A DNA stretch of 55,266 nt from Cyclobacteriaceae bacterium (GCA_020832375.1 JAFIEW010000001.1:1-55266), one strand, 5' to 3'; positions 36,984-46,835 are shown, counted from the stretch's first letter. Notes: a model not told the origin generated them from the sequence alone. Numbers and translations: made by a program.

Positions 36984-37576
36984 TGGCAGCATTTAAAGAT
37001 GAAACACTGGAAAAACTAGAATTTCTCGAGGCCGAGGTAATTGGCTTATTGAAGAGAGCTGGTAAGGACAAAAAGTCTGACTTTAGACTAATGCAAGTGG
37101 CCACGGCTGGTAAAGATATGATGCCACAAGTAAGGACAGTGGTGATGCGTGAGCTAAATAATGACCCTTTTTCGGTGGGTTTTCATTGCGATATCCGCTC
37201 TGAGAAGATTAAAAACTTTAGAGAAAACCCAGTAGCACAACTCCACTTTTGGTCAAAAGGTAAAAGTTTACAAATCCGATTGATTGTGCAGGTTAGGCTA
37301 ATTACTGAGGCCTCAGGTTCTATCTTTGAAGAAAAACTATCCAAGTGTAGTGCTAAAGAGCTACTTTTATACGAAAGCAGCCTACCACCGAGGGAACATT
37401 TAGCCGAGCATGAGTCGAAAGTGGATGTTATCACTAACAAAAATAATATACGATCAAACTTTGTGTGGGTGGATTGCCGTGTCAGGCAGATGGAAATACT
37501 TCATTTAGGACGCCCTGCACATACGAGAGCCTTGATAGATTATCAAAAGGAACAGAGGACTTTTATCAAGTCATAA
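36983..37576 (+). CDS. Pyridoxamine 5'-phosphate oxidase family protein (197 aa)
   Basis: A split-barrel FMN-binding protein of the PNPOx-like family. RTVVMRELNNDPFSVGFHCDIRSEKIKNF matches the flavin-binding half of the fold and WSKGKSLQIRL follows as in these proteins; I do not see the C-terminal pyridoxal signature of true PdxH (the WxxRLxPYR type), so the substrate is probably different. It is translationally coupled to the upstream ferredoxin, a plausible electron partner. Cytoplasmic. Exact reaction not known. Confidence 0.85.
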   Translation: MAAFKDETLEKLEFLEAEVIGLLKRAGKDKKSDFRLMQVATAGKDMMPQVRTVVMRELNNDPFSVGFHCDIRSEKIKNFRENPVAQLHFWSKGKSLQIRLIVQVRLITEASGSIFEEKLSKCSAKELLLYESSLPPREHLAEHESKVDVITNKNNIRSNFVWVDCRVRQMEILHLGRPAHTRALIDYQKEQRTFIKS

Positions 37577-37656
37577 AAAATAAATCAGCTTCTTACCCCT
37601 ATGCAAAAACACAATGGGAATGATGCTAAAGAATTGTCAGCTAACAGTACAGAAAA

Positions 37657-38328
37657 ATGAATACAAATAGATATGCTTTGATCGTAGCAGGAGGATCAGG
37701 CAGTAGGATGCAGAGCCAAGAGCCTAAGCAGTTTTTGCCCCTTGCAGGTAAGCCCGTGTTGATGCATACCTTGGCGCTATTTTCAGACTATCAAATAGTA
37801 TTGGTATTACCGCAAAAACATATTGACCGGTGGAAAGAGCTGTGCGCAACTTATCATTTTCATCTTGCTCATGAAATTGTAGCGGGAGGTAGCGAGCGAA
37901 GTTTTTCTGTCCAAAATGGGTTAGAACATATACCTGATCACTCATGGGTAGCTATTCATGACGGTGTAAGGCCATTGGCTTCGAGAGAGCTTATTGACAA
38001 ATGCTTTATTGAGGCTGAAAAGGTGGGTAATGCTGTAGCGATGGTTCCTCTAAAAGATTCACTTCGCATGCTTAGTGTACAAGGTACAAAAGCGGCTGAC
38101 AGAAGTCAATTTATGTTAGTTCAAACCCCACAGGTATTTCGTAGCTCTGAGATCAAATTAGCCTACCTCGAATCACGTACAAAAATAAGTACTGATGATG
38201 CGACTATTTTCGAAGAAAATGGGAATATGATTCACGCAGTTACGGGTGAATATACCAATATCAAAATAACCACCAAAGGAGACCTTGTTTACGCAGAATC
38301 TCTTTTGGACATAAAAGAAAAGGCATAA
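37657..38328 (+). CDS. ispD: 2-C-methyl-D-erythritol 4-phosphate cytidylyltransferase (223 aa)
   Basis: The third MEP-pathway enzyme; it joins MEP to CTP to make CDP-ME. The CTP-binding loop IVAGGSGSRMQSQEPKQF begins at residue 9 and the VAIHDGVRPLAS motif is also visible. Length normal, and VQTPQVFR near 160 matches the family. It is 80 bp after the oxidase-family gene and followed immediately by a terminator. The next enzymes (ispE, ispF) are not in the window. Confidence 0.96.
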   Translation: MNTNRYALIVAGGSGSRMQSQEPKQFLPLAGKPVLMHTLALFSDYQIVLVLPQKHIDRWKELCATYHFHLAHEIVAGGSERSFSVQNGLEHIPDHSWVAIHDGVRPLASRELIDKCFIEAEKVGNAVAMVPLKDSLRMLSVQGTKAADRSQFMLVQTPQVFRSSEIKLAYLESRTKISTDDATIFEENGNMIHAVTGEYTNIKITTKGDLVYAESLLDIKEKA

Positions 38329-38353
38329 AAAAAGAGCTTAATGCTCTTTTTTT
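38327..38353. terminator. Terminator after ispD
   Basis: The stem AAAAAAAGAGC / GCTCTTTTTTT with loop TTAAT begins inside the ispD stop codon region. Its A/T symmetry allows use by the DUF2795 gene from the other side. Confidence 0.85.
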
Positions 38354-38442
38354 AATTTTATCGTCATCCAATAATGCTAGAATGAATTCTTACTCATCTG
38401 TGAAGAGCGTAAAAAGATCAATTCTAAATTTGGCTTCAAATT

Positions 38443-38664
38443 TTAATATTCGTCTTCATTGAAGAAAAAGTCCTCTTTCGTAGGATAATCAGGCCATATC
38501 TCTTCGATATTTTCATAAGGCTGACCATCATCTTCTAACTCTTGTAGGTTTTCTACCACTTCCATTGGCGCTCCCGATCTGATTGAAAAATCAATCAATT
38601 CGTCTTTAGTAGCTGGCCAAGGTGCGTCTTCTAGATACGATGCTAATTCTAATGTCCAATACAT
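38443..38664 (-). CDS. DUF2795 family small protein (73 aa)
   Basis: A short acidic cytoplasmic protein widespread in Bacteroidota and other groups. The pattern LASYLEDAPWPATKDELIDFS, then a LQELEDDGQPY segment, matches the family. Function unknown. The C-terminus is very acidic (DYPTKEDFFFNEDEY). It stands alone between the ispD terminator and the rodA gene. Confidence 0.85.
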   Translation of the reverse strand: MYWTLELASYLEDAPWPATKDELIDFSIRSGAPMEVVENLQELEDDGQPYENIEEIWPDYPTKEDFFFNEDEY

Positions 38665-39030
38665 ACTCTAATCTTTTAAATAGTTTATTCCTTCTTTTAC
38701 TTTTAGGATGTTAGCTACCATCCACTGATTTTTTCAAACTATCATCTCGCACTAAGCAAAATGCTATTAAAACGGTGGATCAACATGATCAAAAACCACT
38801 CATATTGAGGCTATTATTCAATCATTAATAATCTACCTACTCGCTATTGCAGCATAAGATACAATGCTGTAAAAAAGTTCACAAAAATAGAAAAAAAATA
38901 TTCGAATCAAAGCCTTTCTATAGAATTCCTCTTTTGTGAGTTATTGTGTAGTACTATAAATATTCAAAAAAGTTTAAGCACAACAAAAAAAGTTGAAGAA
39001 ATCTTAACTCATACTTCTGTGATGGAGGTT
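38665..39030. other. Intergenic stretch, nothing recognised
   Basis: AT-rich DNA between the DUF2795 gene and the end of rodA; no gene, strong hairpin or repeat seen. Confidence 0.4.
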
Positions 39031-40299
39031 TTATCGGTCAAGTATCTGCTTTCTATGAGCGTCCATCTTGATGAATACAAAAAGCAAGAGCGTGAATGCC
39101 CATAAGGCAGAACCTCCATAGCTAAAAAAAGGTAGTGGTATACCTACAACAGGAAACAAACCAATAGTCATACCAATATTTACGCCAAAATGAAAGAAGA
39201 AAATGGATGCAACACCATAGCCATATACTCTCACGAGCCGAGACTTTTGACGTTCTGCAACATAAATGATCCTCATTAAAAAGAGCATGAATAGCACAAT
39301 TAAGGCTAAGCTACCTAGATAGCCATGCTCTTCGCCAATGGTACAGAAAACAAAGTCAGTACTCTGCTCAGGCACAAAGTCGAACTTCGTCTGCGTTCCC
39401 TGAAGAAAGCCTTTTCCTGAAAAACCACCCGACCCTATAGCAATCTTGGATTGAGTGACATTCCAACCATAACCTAAGGGATCGGCTCCTGGGTCAATAA
39501 GCGCTTTTATTCGATTTTGCTGGTGAGGCTTAAAGAGGTCATTGATAATAAAGTCTACACCAGCCGATAGTACAAGACAATAGGCCGCTGTTCCTACTAA
39601 TAAAGAGAGATTGACCACATTACGCCGGATAATTCCAAATACTATTAAGCTCAATATAATTATGGCTGATAGCAGATATACTTGATCAATAAAAAGAGTC
39701 AAAACAAAGACAATACCTGACAACAATATAAACAATAGAATCAAAGGAGATAGTCCTTCTCGATAAAGCACAAGCACAAAAGCACCAAATACCATCGCCG
39801 TACCTGTATCTCCTTGTAAGAAGATTAAGATAACAGGAAGTCCGATAATCGCACCCAAACTCACTAGTGTCTTAATGCTGTGTATGTTTTTAGGCTTTGC
39901 GATGTCAAAATACTTAGCGATCATTAAGGCAGTGGCAAACTTGGCAAACTCCGCAGGCTGCAAGCGAAAAGAACCAATCTCAAACCAACTTTTTGACCCA
40001 GCTACTTCCCTACCAAAGATCAATACAAAAACTAAAAGTAGCATCACAGTCACATAAACTGGAATGCTCAAATTATTATAAAAGCGATAGTCCAATAAAA
40101 ATAAGATAGCGATAATCAAAAAAGAACTTAATATCCACAGCAGCTGCTTTCCTGAGTTTTGCGATAAATCAAAAATGCTGTAGTGAGCCTGGTCATCATA
40201 TACGGCAGCGTACACATTTAACCAGCCCGCTATTACAAATACCAAAAATAGCAGTATGCTTATCCAATCGACATTATACCAAACGCTCCGCTGATCCAT
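39031..40299 (-). CDS. rodA: RodA, SEDS peptidoglycan glycosyltransferase (422 aa)
   Basis: A polytopic membrane protein that polymerises lipid II into glycan strands for side-wall growth. About ten membrane helices and the SEDS signature GHSYG-like FFSYGGSALW near the C-terminus, with IAIGSGGFSGKGFLQGTQ in the long loop. The family cannot by motif alone separate RodA from FtsW, but its position right after mrdA (5 bp) in the mre cluster makes RodA the clear choice. It is the last gene of the cluster. Confidence 0.95.
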   Translation of the reverse strand: MDQRSVWYNVDWISILLFLVFVIAGWLNVYAAVYDDQAHYSIFDLSQNSGKQLLWILSSFLIIAILFLLDYRFYNNLSIPVYVTVMLLLVFVLIFGREVAGSKSWFEIGSFRLQPAEFAKFATALMIAKYFDIAKPKNIHSIKTLVSLGAIIGLPVILIFLQGDTGTAMVFGAFVLVLYREGLSPLILLFILLSGIVFVLTLFIDQVYLLSAIIILSLIVFGIIRRNVVNLSLLVGTAAYCLVLSAGVDFIINDLFKPHQQNRIKALIDPGADPLGYGWNVTQSKIAIGSGGFSGKGFLQGTQTKFDFVPEQSTDFVFCTIGEEHGYLGSLALIVLFMLFLMRIIYVAERQKSRLVRVYGYGVASIFFFHFGVNIGMTIGLFPVVGIPLPFFSYGGSALWAFTLLLFVFIKMDAHRKQILDR

Positions 40300-40304
40300 A
40301 CTTC

Positions 40305-42107
40305 CTAATAAATAAAATCACCTTTCAAAACAAACTCTTCAAGCCACTTACGGTTCACTTCACCTTTCAAATATTTCTCTATCATCAAGCTTGCCGTTGA
40401 GGCAGCAGCACGCCCACCCCAACCAGCATTTTCGACATAGACCGCAATAGCAATTTTTGGATCATCCTTGGGTGCAAATGCCATAAATACCGAATGGTCT
40501 TCGCCATGTGGATTTTCAGCTGTACCGGTCTTACCACAAATTTCTATATCAGGAATGTAGGCTCGCATCGCCGTTCCTTGAATCGCATCCTTCATCCCCT
40601 CTACCACCATATCAAAATACTTTTCTTGAATGGGTATTTCATGTCGATCAATGCTATTCATGTAGTCAAGCGATTCATCCCCTATTTTTTTCACTAGATG
40701 CGGCCTAATGTAGTATCCCCTGTTGGCTATGGCCGCGGCCATATTAGCCATCTGCAAGGGACTCACTAAAATCTCACCTTGACCAATGCTTAAAGAATAA
40801 ATAGTAGAAAATTTCCATCGGTTTTCACCATATATCCGATCATAAAGTCCTAGGCCAGGGATTTGTCCCCCTTTTTCATTCGGCAAATCAATTCCCAATG
40901 GTTCCCCCAAGCCAAAAGACCGGACATAGTCTAACCACTTTTCCATCCCAATCCTAGTGTCGATAAAGGTATTCTCATGGAGATTTTGATTGACAATCTT
41001 CCTAAATGTACTGTAGAAATATGGGTTACAAGAATACTTGATTGCATTATGAAGGTTCGCTGGGTTGGGATGTGCGTGGCAATTTACTTGATTGCGATTA
41101 CAAGGGAATCTAGTAGAAGGCCCGATGACTCCCTCTTCAAGTGCAATTAAAGATTGTACCACCTTAAAGATAGATCCAGGCGGGTAAAGCGCCATCACAG
41201 GACGGTTGAAGATAGGCTTAGTGGTATCCATACTCAATTGCCTATAGTTGGTACCAAACTCCCTTCCAGTTAGCAAATTAGGATCGTAAGTGGGGTTTGA
41301 GCTAATGGCTAGTATTTCGCCTGTTGCAGGTTCAATCGCCACAATGGCTCCGCGCTTGCCTTTCATCAATCGCTCACCATAAGCCTGTAGTTGCCTGTCG
41401 ATGGTGGTCATCAAGTTCTTACCTGCAACGGCAGAAGTGTCGTAGGCACCACCTTTAAAGCTTCCCTTATCAATTCCTCTTACGTTGACAAGATTATATT
41501 TCACTCCAGTACGTCCACGTAACTCCTCTTCATAGATTTCTTCTAAGCCACTAATCCCTATGTAATCACCTTGCCGATAAACGTTGGTGGTATCACGCGC
41601 CAGCCTGCGTTTATCAATTTCGCCAATATATCCCAAGGCATTGGCTAAAGTAGCATCAGGATAGTCACGAATAATTCTAGGCTGTATCGAAAAGCCAGGA
41701 TAGTTCACTAAGAAGTCTTGAAAAACAGCAAATTCCCTTATCGGGATCATCTTCTTAAATACAGAAGGCCTCACCATACTATACTGACGAGCTTTCAACA
41801 TCTTAGAATCGAATTCTTCCTTAGAAATATTGAAATGCTTACAAAAGGAAAGCGTATCGATCCGTTTCACCTCTTTGGGTACTACTAATATGTCGAAAGC
41901 GGGTTGATTTTGCACCAGTAGTTCCCCATGACGGTCATATATATTACCACGATAAGGATAGAGAATTTCTTTTTGGACAATATTTTTCTCTGCCTCTGCC
42001 TGATAAGTAGAGTCAAGCACCTGAATGGTAAATAACTTGTAGGCATAGATAACACCTACAAAAAGAAAAATGATACCAATTGTAATTGGCCTACCTAAAT
42101 CACTCAT
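40305..42107 (-). CDS. mrdA: Penicillin-binding protein 2 (600 aa)
   Basis: The elongasome transpeptidase that cross-links new peptidoglycan. One N-terminal membrane anchor (about 7-27), a dimerisation/pedestal region, then the transpeptidase domain: SIFK (nucleophile Ser312, Lys315), SCN (359-361) and KTG (526-528). Length is normal. It overlaps mreD by 4 nt (ATGA), a classic translational coupling, and rodA follows 5 bp later; the two products form the PBP2-RodA pair. Confidence 0.97.
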   Translation of the reverse strand: MSDLGRPITIGIIFLFVGVIYAYKLFTIQVLDSTYQAEAEKNIVQKEILYPYRGNIYDRHGELLVQNQPAFDILVVPKEVKRIDTLSFCKHFNISKEEFDSKMLKARQYSMVRPSVFKKMIPIREFAVFQDFLVNYPGFSIQPRIIRDYPDATLANALGYIGEIDKRRLARDTTNVYRQGDYIGISGLEEIYEEELRGRTGVKYNLVNVRGIDKGSFKGGAYDTSAVAGKNLMTTIDRQLQAYGERLMKGKRGAIVAIEPATGEILAISSNPTYDPNLLTGREFGTNYRQLSMDTTKPIFNRPVMALYPPGSIFKVVQSLIALEEGVIGPSTRFPCNRNQVNCHAHPNPANLHNAIKYSCNPYFYSTFRKIVNQNLHENTFIDTRIGMEKWLDYVRSFGLGEPLGIDLPNEKGGQIPGLGLYDRIYGENRWKFSTIYSLSIGQGEILVSPLQMANMAAAIANRGYYIRPHLVKKIGDESLDYMNSIDRHEIPIQEKYFDMVVEGMKDAIQGTAMRAYIPDIEICGKTGTAENPHGEDHSVFMAFAPKDDPKIAIAVYVENAGWGGRAAASTASLMIEKYLKGEVNRKWLEEFVLKGDFIY

Positions 42108-42628
42108 AATCTACTCTCTCTGTAAGAGCTATGGAAAAGATACTGGAAGATAAGTATCAGTATATAAGTAAATATCGCACTAAAAACTACCTTAAGCAAA
42201 CTTTGGGAAAATAAGGCTAAACTCCCCGCTTCCACAAAAAAAAGATAGCTATGATGTACCAATAGCAACGGAAAAGCGTAATAAAAAAACCACTTGCTAC
42301 CCATCATCTTCGCATTAGGTAGTGCGTTTTGATCGTATCCTCCTCTCGGTGTGATCACGCTGAGCCACTGTGTTCGAAAATAAAACATCAATACAGATGC
42401 TCCAGCATGCATGCCTAAGCTACTGTAATAAACATCAACTAGCAAGCCAGTCACAAAACTGATAAGCAAACCCCACACAACGCTTATTTCTAAAGGAAGC
42501 AGTATTAAAAACCCTAAATAAATAAAGCCGAATGCATAGTGGTAAGCCACTAAAGAAGTACCTGTAAGTATCTCCAAGGTGACATATAACATAAAGTAAA
42601 TAAACAATCGGATATTACTTATTCGCAT
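42104..42628 (-). CDS. mreD: Rod shape-determining protein MreD (174 aa)
   Basis: A small membrane protein of the elongasome with five to six helices and few conserved residues. The identification rests mainly on topology and on its place between mreC (4 bp) and mrdA (4-nt overlap); GLLVDVYYSSLGMHAGAS is the one block usual in the family. It links MreC to the rest of the complex. It is shorter than some relatives but within range. Confidence 0.9.
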   Translation of the reverse strand: MRISNIRLFIYFMLYVTLEILTGTSLVAYHYAFGFIYLGFLILLPLEISVVWGLLISFVTGLLVDVYYSSLGMHAGASVLMFYFRTQWLSVITPRGGYDQNALPNAKMMGSKWFFYYAFPLLLVHHSYLFFVEAGSLALFSQSLLKVVFSAIFTYILILIFQYLFHSSYRESRL

Positions 42629-42632
42629 ATTC

Positions 42633-43463
42633 TTAATTGATTGGCGCTTCTAATGAGTTTCTTTCCTCAAGAAGGAAGTTTTCGATTACATAAACATAAG
42701 ATAGACTTCTAAATTCAGTACTATACCTAATTTTCACTTCTTGAAAATTAGATTCAGAGGCTGCATCCACATCTTCTACTACGCCAACTGGAATTCCCCT
42801 TGGGTACACACCACTAAAACCAGAGGTGAGTACTTGCTCACCTATCTCGATTTTCACATGCTTCGGTAGGTGTAAAGCCTGTCCATATTTACTATCTATT
42901 CCAGGCCAATTGATAGAACATAGCGTTTCAGAGTTTTCCAAAATAGCACTTAAATACATGTCCGTATGCAAAAGCGAGGTCACAGTAGCGAAATTACTGC
43001 TTGCCGCTTTCACCTTACCTACCACTCCATCTGGGCCAATTACGCCCATGCCAACGGCTATGCCGTCTTTTGAACCCAAGCCAATGGTAATGAAATTAGT
43101 AAATCGGTTAACTGAATTATTAACCACCTTGGCAGTACGATAACTCATGCGTTGATTAAAACGAATGTTTTCTTTTTCATCTAGGCGTATAACCGAGCCA
43201 GATTGAAAGTTTTGGTTAGTAATTTTTTCTCTTAAAAAGGCGTTTTCCGCTGCCAATTGATCATTGACACTACCAAGTAAAAAGTAGTCTTTCATCGCAC
43301 TAGAAAAGGAACTTATAGAAGCTATTGTACGATTTGAAGAGTTAAAAAAACCAGAAGAGTGTATGATGGAATTATTGAAGATAAAAACTAAAGCGACAAT
43401 CTGAAGTACAAGAAAAGTAAAAAATGCGCGATACTTATAGACAAATTTGAAAATCTTCAACAT
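42633..43463 (-). CDS. mreC: Rod shape-determining protein MreC (276 aa)
   Basis: A bitopic protein: a short cytoplasmic end, one membrane helix (about 13-31), a coiled-coil (about 66-85) and a periplasmic beta-rich domain. GVIGPDGVVGKV and the ESGFSGVYPRGIPVGVV-type motif (VLTSGFSGVYPRGIPVG) are typical. It activates the PBP2-RodA pair. It follows mreB after a 155-bp gap that holds a hairpin with a T-run, which may lower expression of mreC and later genes relative to mreB. Confidence 0.94.
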   Translation of the reverse strand: MLKIFKFVYKYRAFFTFLVLQIVALVFIFNNSIIHSSGFFNSSNRTIASISSFSSAMKDYFLLGSVNDQLAAENAFLREKITNQNFQSGSVIRLDEKENIRFNQRMSYRTAKVVNNSVNRFTNFITIGLGSKDGIAVGMGVIGPDGVVGKVKAASSNFATVTSLLHTDMYLSAILENSETLCSINWPGIDSKYGQALHLPKHVKIEIGEQVLTSGFSGVYPRGIPVGVVEDVDAASESNFQEVKIRYSTEFRSLSYVYVIENFLLEERNSLEAPIN

Positions 43464-43578
43464 AGGAAATCAGTCATACGATCAGTTTGGGTAGATTGAG
43501 AGTGCAACAAGCATTAGTTCCCTACAGACTGTAATCACATAGCTTTGACCAATCTTTTGGGCTATCTCTTAAAAAGAA

Positions 43579-43609
43579 TCACTCAGAGCGGAAGAACCAC
43601 TCTGAGTGA
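43579..43609 (-). terminator. Hairpin between mreB and mreC, possible partial terminator
   Basis: On the minus strand a 10-bp stem (TCACTCAGAG / CTCTGAGTGA, plus two inner G-C pairs around one mismatch) is followed by TTCTTTTT. It lies just after the mreB stop and 115 bp before the mreC start, suited to give more mreB transcript than mreC. Confidence 0.65.
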
Positions 43610-43618
43610 AGTTTGACT

Positions 43619-44650
43619 TTATGTCATTAAAACTGCTTTGTAAGTATCTAACTTTTTAAGCGCTTCTCCAGTGCCTCTCACAACCGCTCTCAAAGGATCG
43701 TCGGCAATGTGCACTGGAAGTTTAGTTTTCATAGCAAGTCGCTGATCTAGCCCACGAAGCAATGCCCCACCACCCGTAAGATGGATGCCGTTATCATAAA
43801 TATCAGCCGACAATTCTGGCGGAGAAATCTCCAAAGCTTTAAGCACGGCATCTTCAATTTTTGATACCGACTTGTCGATAGCAAAGGCTACCTCTGAGTA
43901 AGAGAGCTTAATCACTTTTGGTATACCTGTCATCAAATCTCTACCTCTGATTTCATAATCCTCAGGTTCGTCTTCATCTAGCTCCGTAAGTGCAGACCCA
44001 ATCGCTATCTTCACCTTTTCAGCAGATCGCTCACCTACAAGCAGGTTGTGCTGCCTACGCATATAATCTAAAATATCTTTGGTGAAAGTGTCGCCCGCAG
44101 TACGGATAGATTGATCGCAAACAATACCTGATAATGCTATCACGGCAATTTCTGTAGTACCACCACCGATATCTACAATCATACTACCGACAGGTTGCTC
44201 TATGTCAATCCCAATACCGATAGCCGCTGCAATAGGCTCATGAATCATATAAACCTCCTTTGCACCCGCATGCTCTGCACTATCTCTTACAGCTCTCTTT
44301 TCTACCTCAGTGATCCCACTAGGAATACAAATCACCATGCGGTGAGCTGAAGGAATAAATCGCTTTTGACCCTTATGGATCATCTTAATCATACCCCGAA
44401 TCATTTGCTCGGCTGCATGAAAATCAGCAATCACCCCGTCTTTTAGTGGACGAATGGTCTTAATATTCTCATGGGTTTTTTCGTGCATCTGCATTGCCTC
44501 CCTACCGATAGCCAATACCTTATTGGTATTTTTGTCGATTGCAATGATGGAAGGCTCGTCAACAACAACAACATCCTTATGGATAATAAGGGTGTTGGCG
44601 GTGCCTAAATCAATAGCAATATCGCTACCGAAAAAATCAAATAGACCCAT
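43619..44650 (-). CDS. mreB: Rod shape-determining protein MreB (343 aa)
   Basis: The actin-like cytoskeleton protein that guides side-wall synthesis. The phosphate loops are DLGTANTLI (16-24) and DIGGGTTEIAVIA; the adenosine motif TGGGALLRGLD is near residue 293. Length matches the family. An N-terminal FGSDIAID... segment is present. It heads the mre cluster; a 595-bp intergenic region lies upstream. Presence of the full set (MreBCD, PBP2, RodA) indicates a rod-shaped or elongating cell. Confidence 0.97.
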   Translation of the reverse strand: MGLFDFFGSDIAIDLGTANTLIIHKDVVVVDEPSIIAIDKNTNKVLAIGREAMQMHEKTHENIKTIRPLKDGVIADFHAAEQMIRGMIKMIHKGQKRFIPSAHRMVICIPSGITEVEKRAVRDSAEHAGAKEVYMIHEPIAAAIGIGIDIEQPVGSMIVDIGGGTTEIAVIALSGIVCDQSIRTAGDTFTKDILDYMRRQHNLLVGERSAEKVKIAIGSALTELDEDEPEDYEIRGRDLMTGIPKVIKLSYSEVAFAIDKSVSKIEDAVLKALEISPPELSADIYDNGIHLTGGGALLRGLDQRLAMKTKLPVHIADDPLRAVVRGTGEALKKLDTYKAVLMT

Positions 44651-45245
44651 AATTTCTTTTGTATATTGTATTAACGCTTTGATAATATGAAGACTAAAAT
44701 GGTGAAATATATTTTAGAACTAATAATTGTCTACCCTAAAAATAGTATAATTATGGCGTGAAATATCATTCCTATTGCAAGAATAGAAAATTCCGTAATG
44801 CATAAAACACCAAAACTACCTTACACTATCTATAAAACAACAATTATTTCTGTCCAATACCTCAATGATTCCAAGTTACCATACGTCTCTTCATCCACGG
44901 CAAGCGTGGAAAGTCACCTTCTAAAATGCCTGAATTGATAACTCTTCTTTATATTAAGGCCTAAAAAACACCGCCTAAGTAATGGTTTGCGACCATCATT
45001 GATACTAATCGATTTACATTCTAAATCTTCGTGAACAAATCTAATAGTATTTATCAATAAATACCATAGATACTAGTAAAAATCGAAAAATTGTTTAAAC
45101 CTCCCAGCCGCTTTCAACATTTAAAAGGCTCTATTAAAAGTCAAACGCCAAGATTTAAACCTATCAGAAGCTAATACCCTTTTATATGGCATTAGCTTCT
45201 GAAAGTGTGCTTTAATCAAGTGTTGAAACACTCAACAACACTACC
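44651..45245. other. Long intergenic region upstream of mreB with hairpins
   Basis: No gene seen. It has three notable hairpins: TCCACG-GCAAG-CGTGGA (44894-44910), a 12-bp stem TCAGAAGCTAAT / ATTAGCTTCTGA (45164-45202) and AGTGTT-GA-AACACT (45219-45232). The last is at the 3' end of purH and could help terminate it; the others lie in the likely mreB leader. Confidence 0.5.
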
Positions 45246-46760
45246 CTAATGTTTAAAGTGTCGAATACCAGTTACTACCATACTCAGTCCATTGGCGTTA
45301 CAATAATCAATTGAGTCTTGATCTTTAATACTACCGCCTGGTTGAATAACAGACTTTATACCCGCCTTAGCTGCAATTTCTACACAGTCTGGAAATGGGA
45401 AAAAAGCATCTGATGCCATCGATGCCCCCTTTAAATCCATATTAAAGTGCTTTGCTTTTTTGATAGCTTGCTCCAATGCATCTACCCGAGAGGTCTGTCC
45501 CATACCACTGGCAAGCATCTGTCCATTTTTTGCCAATACAATGGTATTGGATTTGGTATGTTTAGCAATCTTACTAGCAAACAGTAAAGACTCAACTTCC
45601 TCTGCACTAGGCTCAAGCTTAGTAACCACTTTTAGGTCATCTTTGCTGTCGCTGTGAAGATCTTCATCCTGTACGATCAAACCATTTAAAAGAGATTTTA
45701 CTTGTACTTTCTTAGCTAGTGGAGCCTTCTGAACGAGAAGCACCCTATTCTTCTTAGACTTTAACAGTTCTAAGGCTTCTTGATCAAAAGCTGGGGCAAT
45801 TACAACCTCGCAAAACAATTGATTAATTTCCTCCGCAGCGGCTAGATCAATGGTTTGGTTAGTAGCCAAAATACCTCCAAAGGCAGAAATACTATCTGCA
45901 GCCAAGGCCGCTAAATAAGCTTCCTTTACAGTAGGTGCAGTTGCAACACCACAAGCATTGGTATGCTTGATGATAGCAAAGGCTGTTTGCCCTTTAAACT
46001 CCTCTACCAAAGAAATGGCAGCGTCTACATCTACTAAATTATTATAGGAAAGCTCTTTACCATGTAACTGCTCCAAAACCTCAGAGATATCACCATAAAA
46101 ATGTGCTGCCTGATGTGGATTTTCACCATAGCGAAGAGATCTTTTGGGGGATGCTGACACAGCAAACTGCTCTTCCGAACTAAAATATGCCTGTATAGCG
46201 GTATCATACTTTGAACTAACCGCAAAAGCAGCTTTAGCAAAATACTTTCTTTCTTCTTCAGTAGTTTCCGCTCCTCGCTCTAGAATTTCTTCTAAAGTTG
46301 CATATTGCTGCATTGATGGGACTATGACAACATCATGATAATTTTTGGCTGCGGCTCGTATTAACGAAATACCTCCAATGTCGATTTTTTCTATAATCTC
46401 TTCATGCGAGGCACCTGAAGCAACAGTAGCCTCAAAGGGATATAGATCTACAATAACCAAATCGATATCAGCAATTTTATGCGCTGACTTCTCCGATTGA
46501 TCGCTTGAATTTTCTCTACGATTAAGAATGCCACCAAATACTTTAGGATGTAATGTCTTCACCCTACCGCCAAAGACGCTCGGAAAATCCGTCATGTCTT
46601 CCACTGCTAAATAAGGTATACCTAAGTTTTCAATGAAAGTACCAGTACCACCGGTGCTAATGAGCTGTACACCATGCTGATGTAAAAGCTTTACAATGGG
46701 TTCAAGACCATCTTTGTGGAATACGGAAATAAGTGCGGATTGAATGCGTTTTTTCGACAT
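45246..46760 (-). CDS. purH: Bifunctional AICAR transformylase / IMP cyclohydrolase (504 aa)
   Basis: It performs the last two steps of IMP synthesis. The N-terminal MGS-like IMP cyclohydrolase domain (about 1-190) opens SALISVFHKDGLEPIVK, and the C-terminal formyltransferase domain holds SLRYGENPHQAAHFYG, AIIKHTNACGVA and SDAFFPFPD. Length is typical. No other pur genes are adjacent. A -7-like box (TACCTTTG) is present upstream. Confidence 0.97.
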   Translation of the reverse strand: MSKKRIQSALISVFHKDGLEPIVKLLHQHGVQLISTGGTGTFIENLGIPYLAVEDMTDFPSVFGGRVKTLHPKVFGGILNRRENSSDQSEKSAHKIADIDLVIVDLYPFEATVASGASHEEIIEKIDIGGISLIRAAAKNYHDVVIVPSMQQYATLEEILERGAETTEEERKYFAKAAFAVSSKYDTAIQAYFSSEEQFAVSASPKRSLRYGENPHQAAHFYGDISEVLEQLHGKELSYNNLVDVDAAISLVEEFKGQTAFAIIKHTNACGVATAPTVKEAYLAALAADSISAFGGILATNQTIDLAAAEEINQLFCEVVIAPAFDQEALELLKSKKNRVLLVQKAPLAKKVQVKSLLNGLIVQDEDLHSDSKDDLKVVTKLEPSAEEVESLLFASKIAKHTKSNTIVLAKNGQMLASGMGQTSRVDALEQAIKKAKHFNMDLKGASMASDAFFPFPDCVEIAAKAGIKSVIQPGGSIKDQDSIDYCNANGLSMVVTGIRHFKH

Positions 46761-46827
46761 GCTGCCTATTGATTAAGAGGTTGAAGATGGGAATAGATCA
46801 CTTTATCATGACCCTCCAATAAGCACA

Positions 46828-46835
46828 CAAAGGTA
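46828..46835 (-). promoter_or_regulatory. Candidate -7 box of purH
   Basis: On the minus strand TACCTTTG matches TAnnTTTG, about 68 bp before the purH ATG. No -33 element at the expected spacing. Confidence 0.4.

Noticed and set aside
38865-38920. tRNA-like T-arm sequence (TTCGAATC)
   Set aside because: No acceptor stem or cloverleaf can be formed around it.
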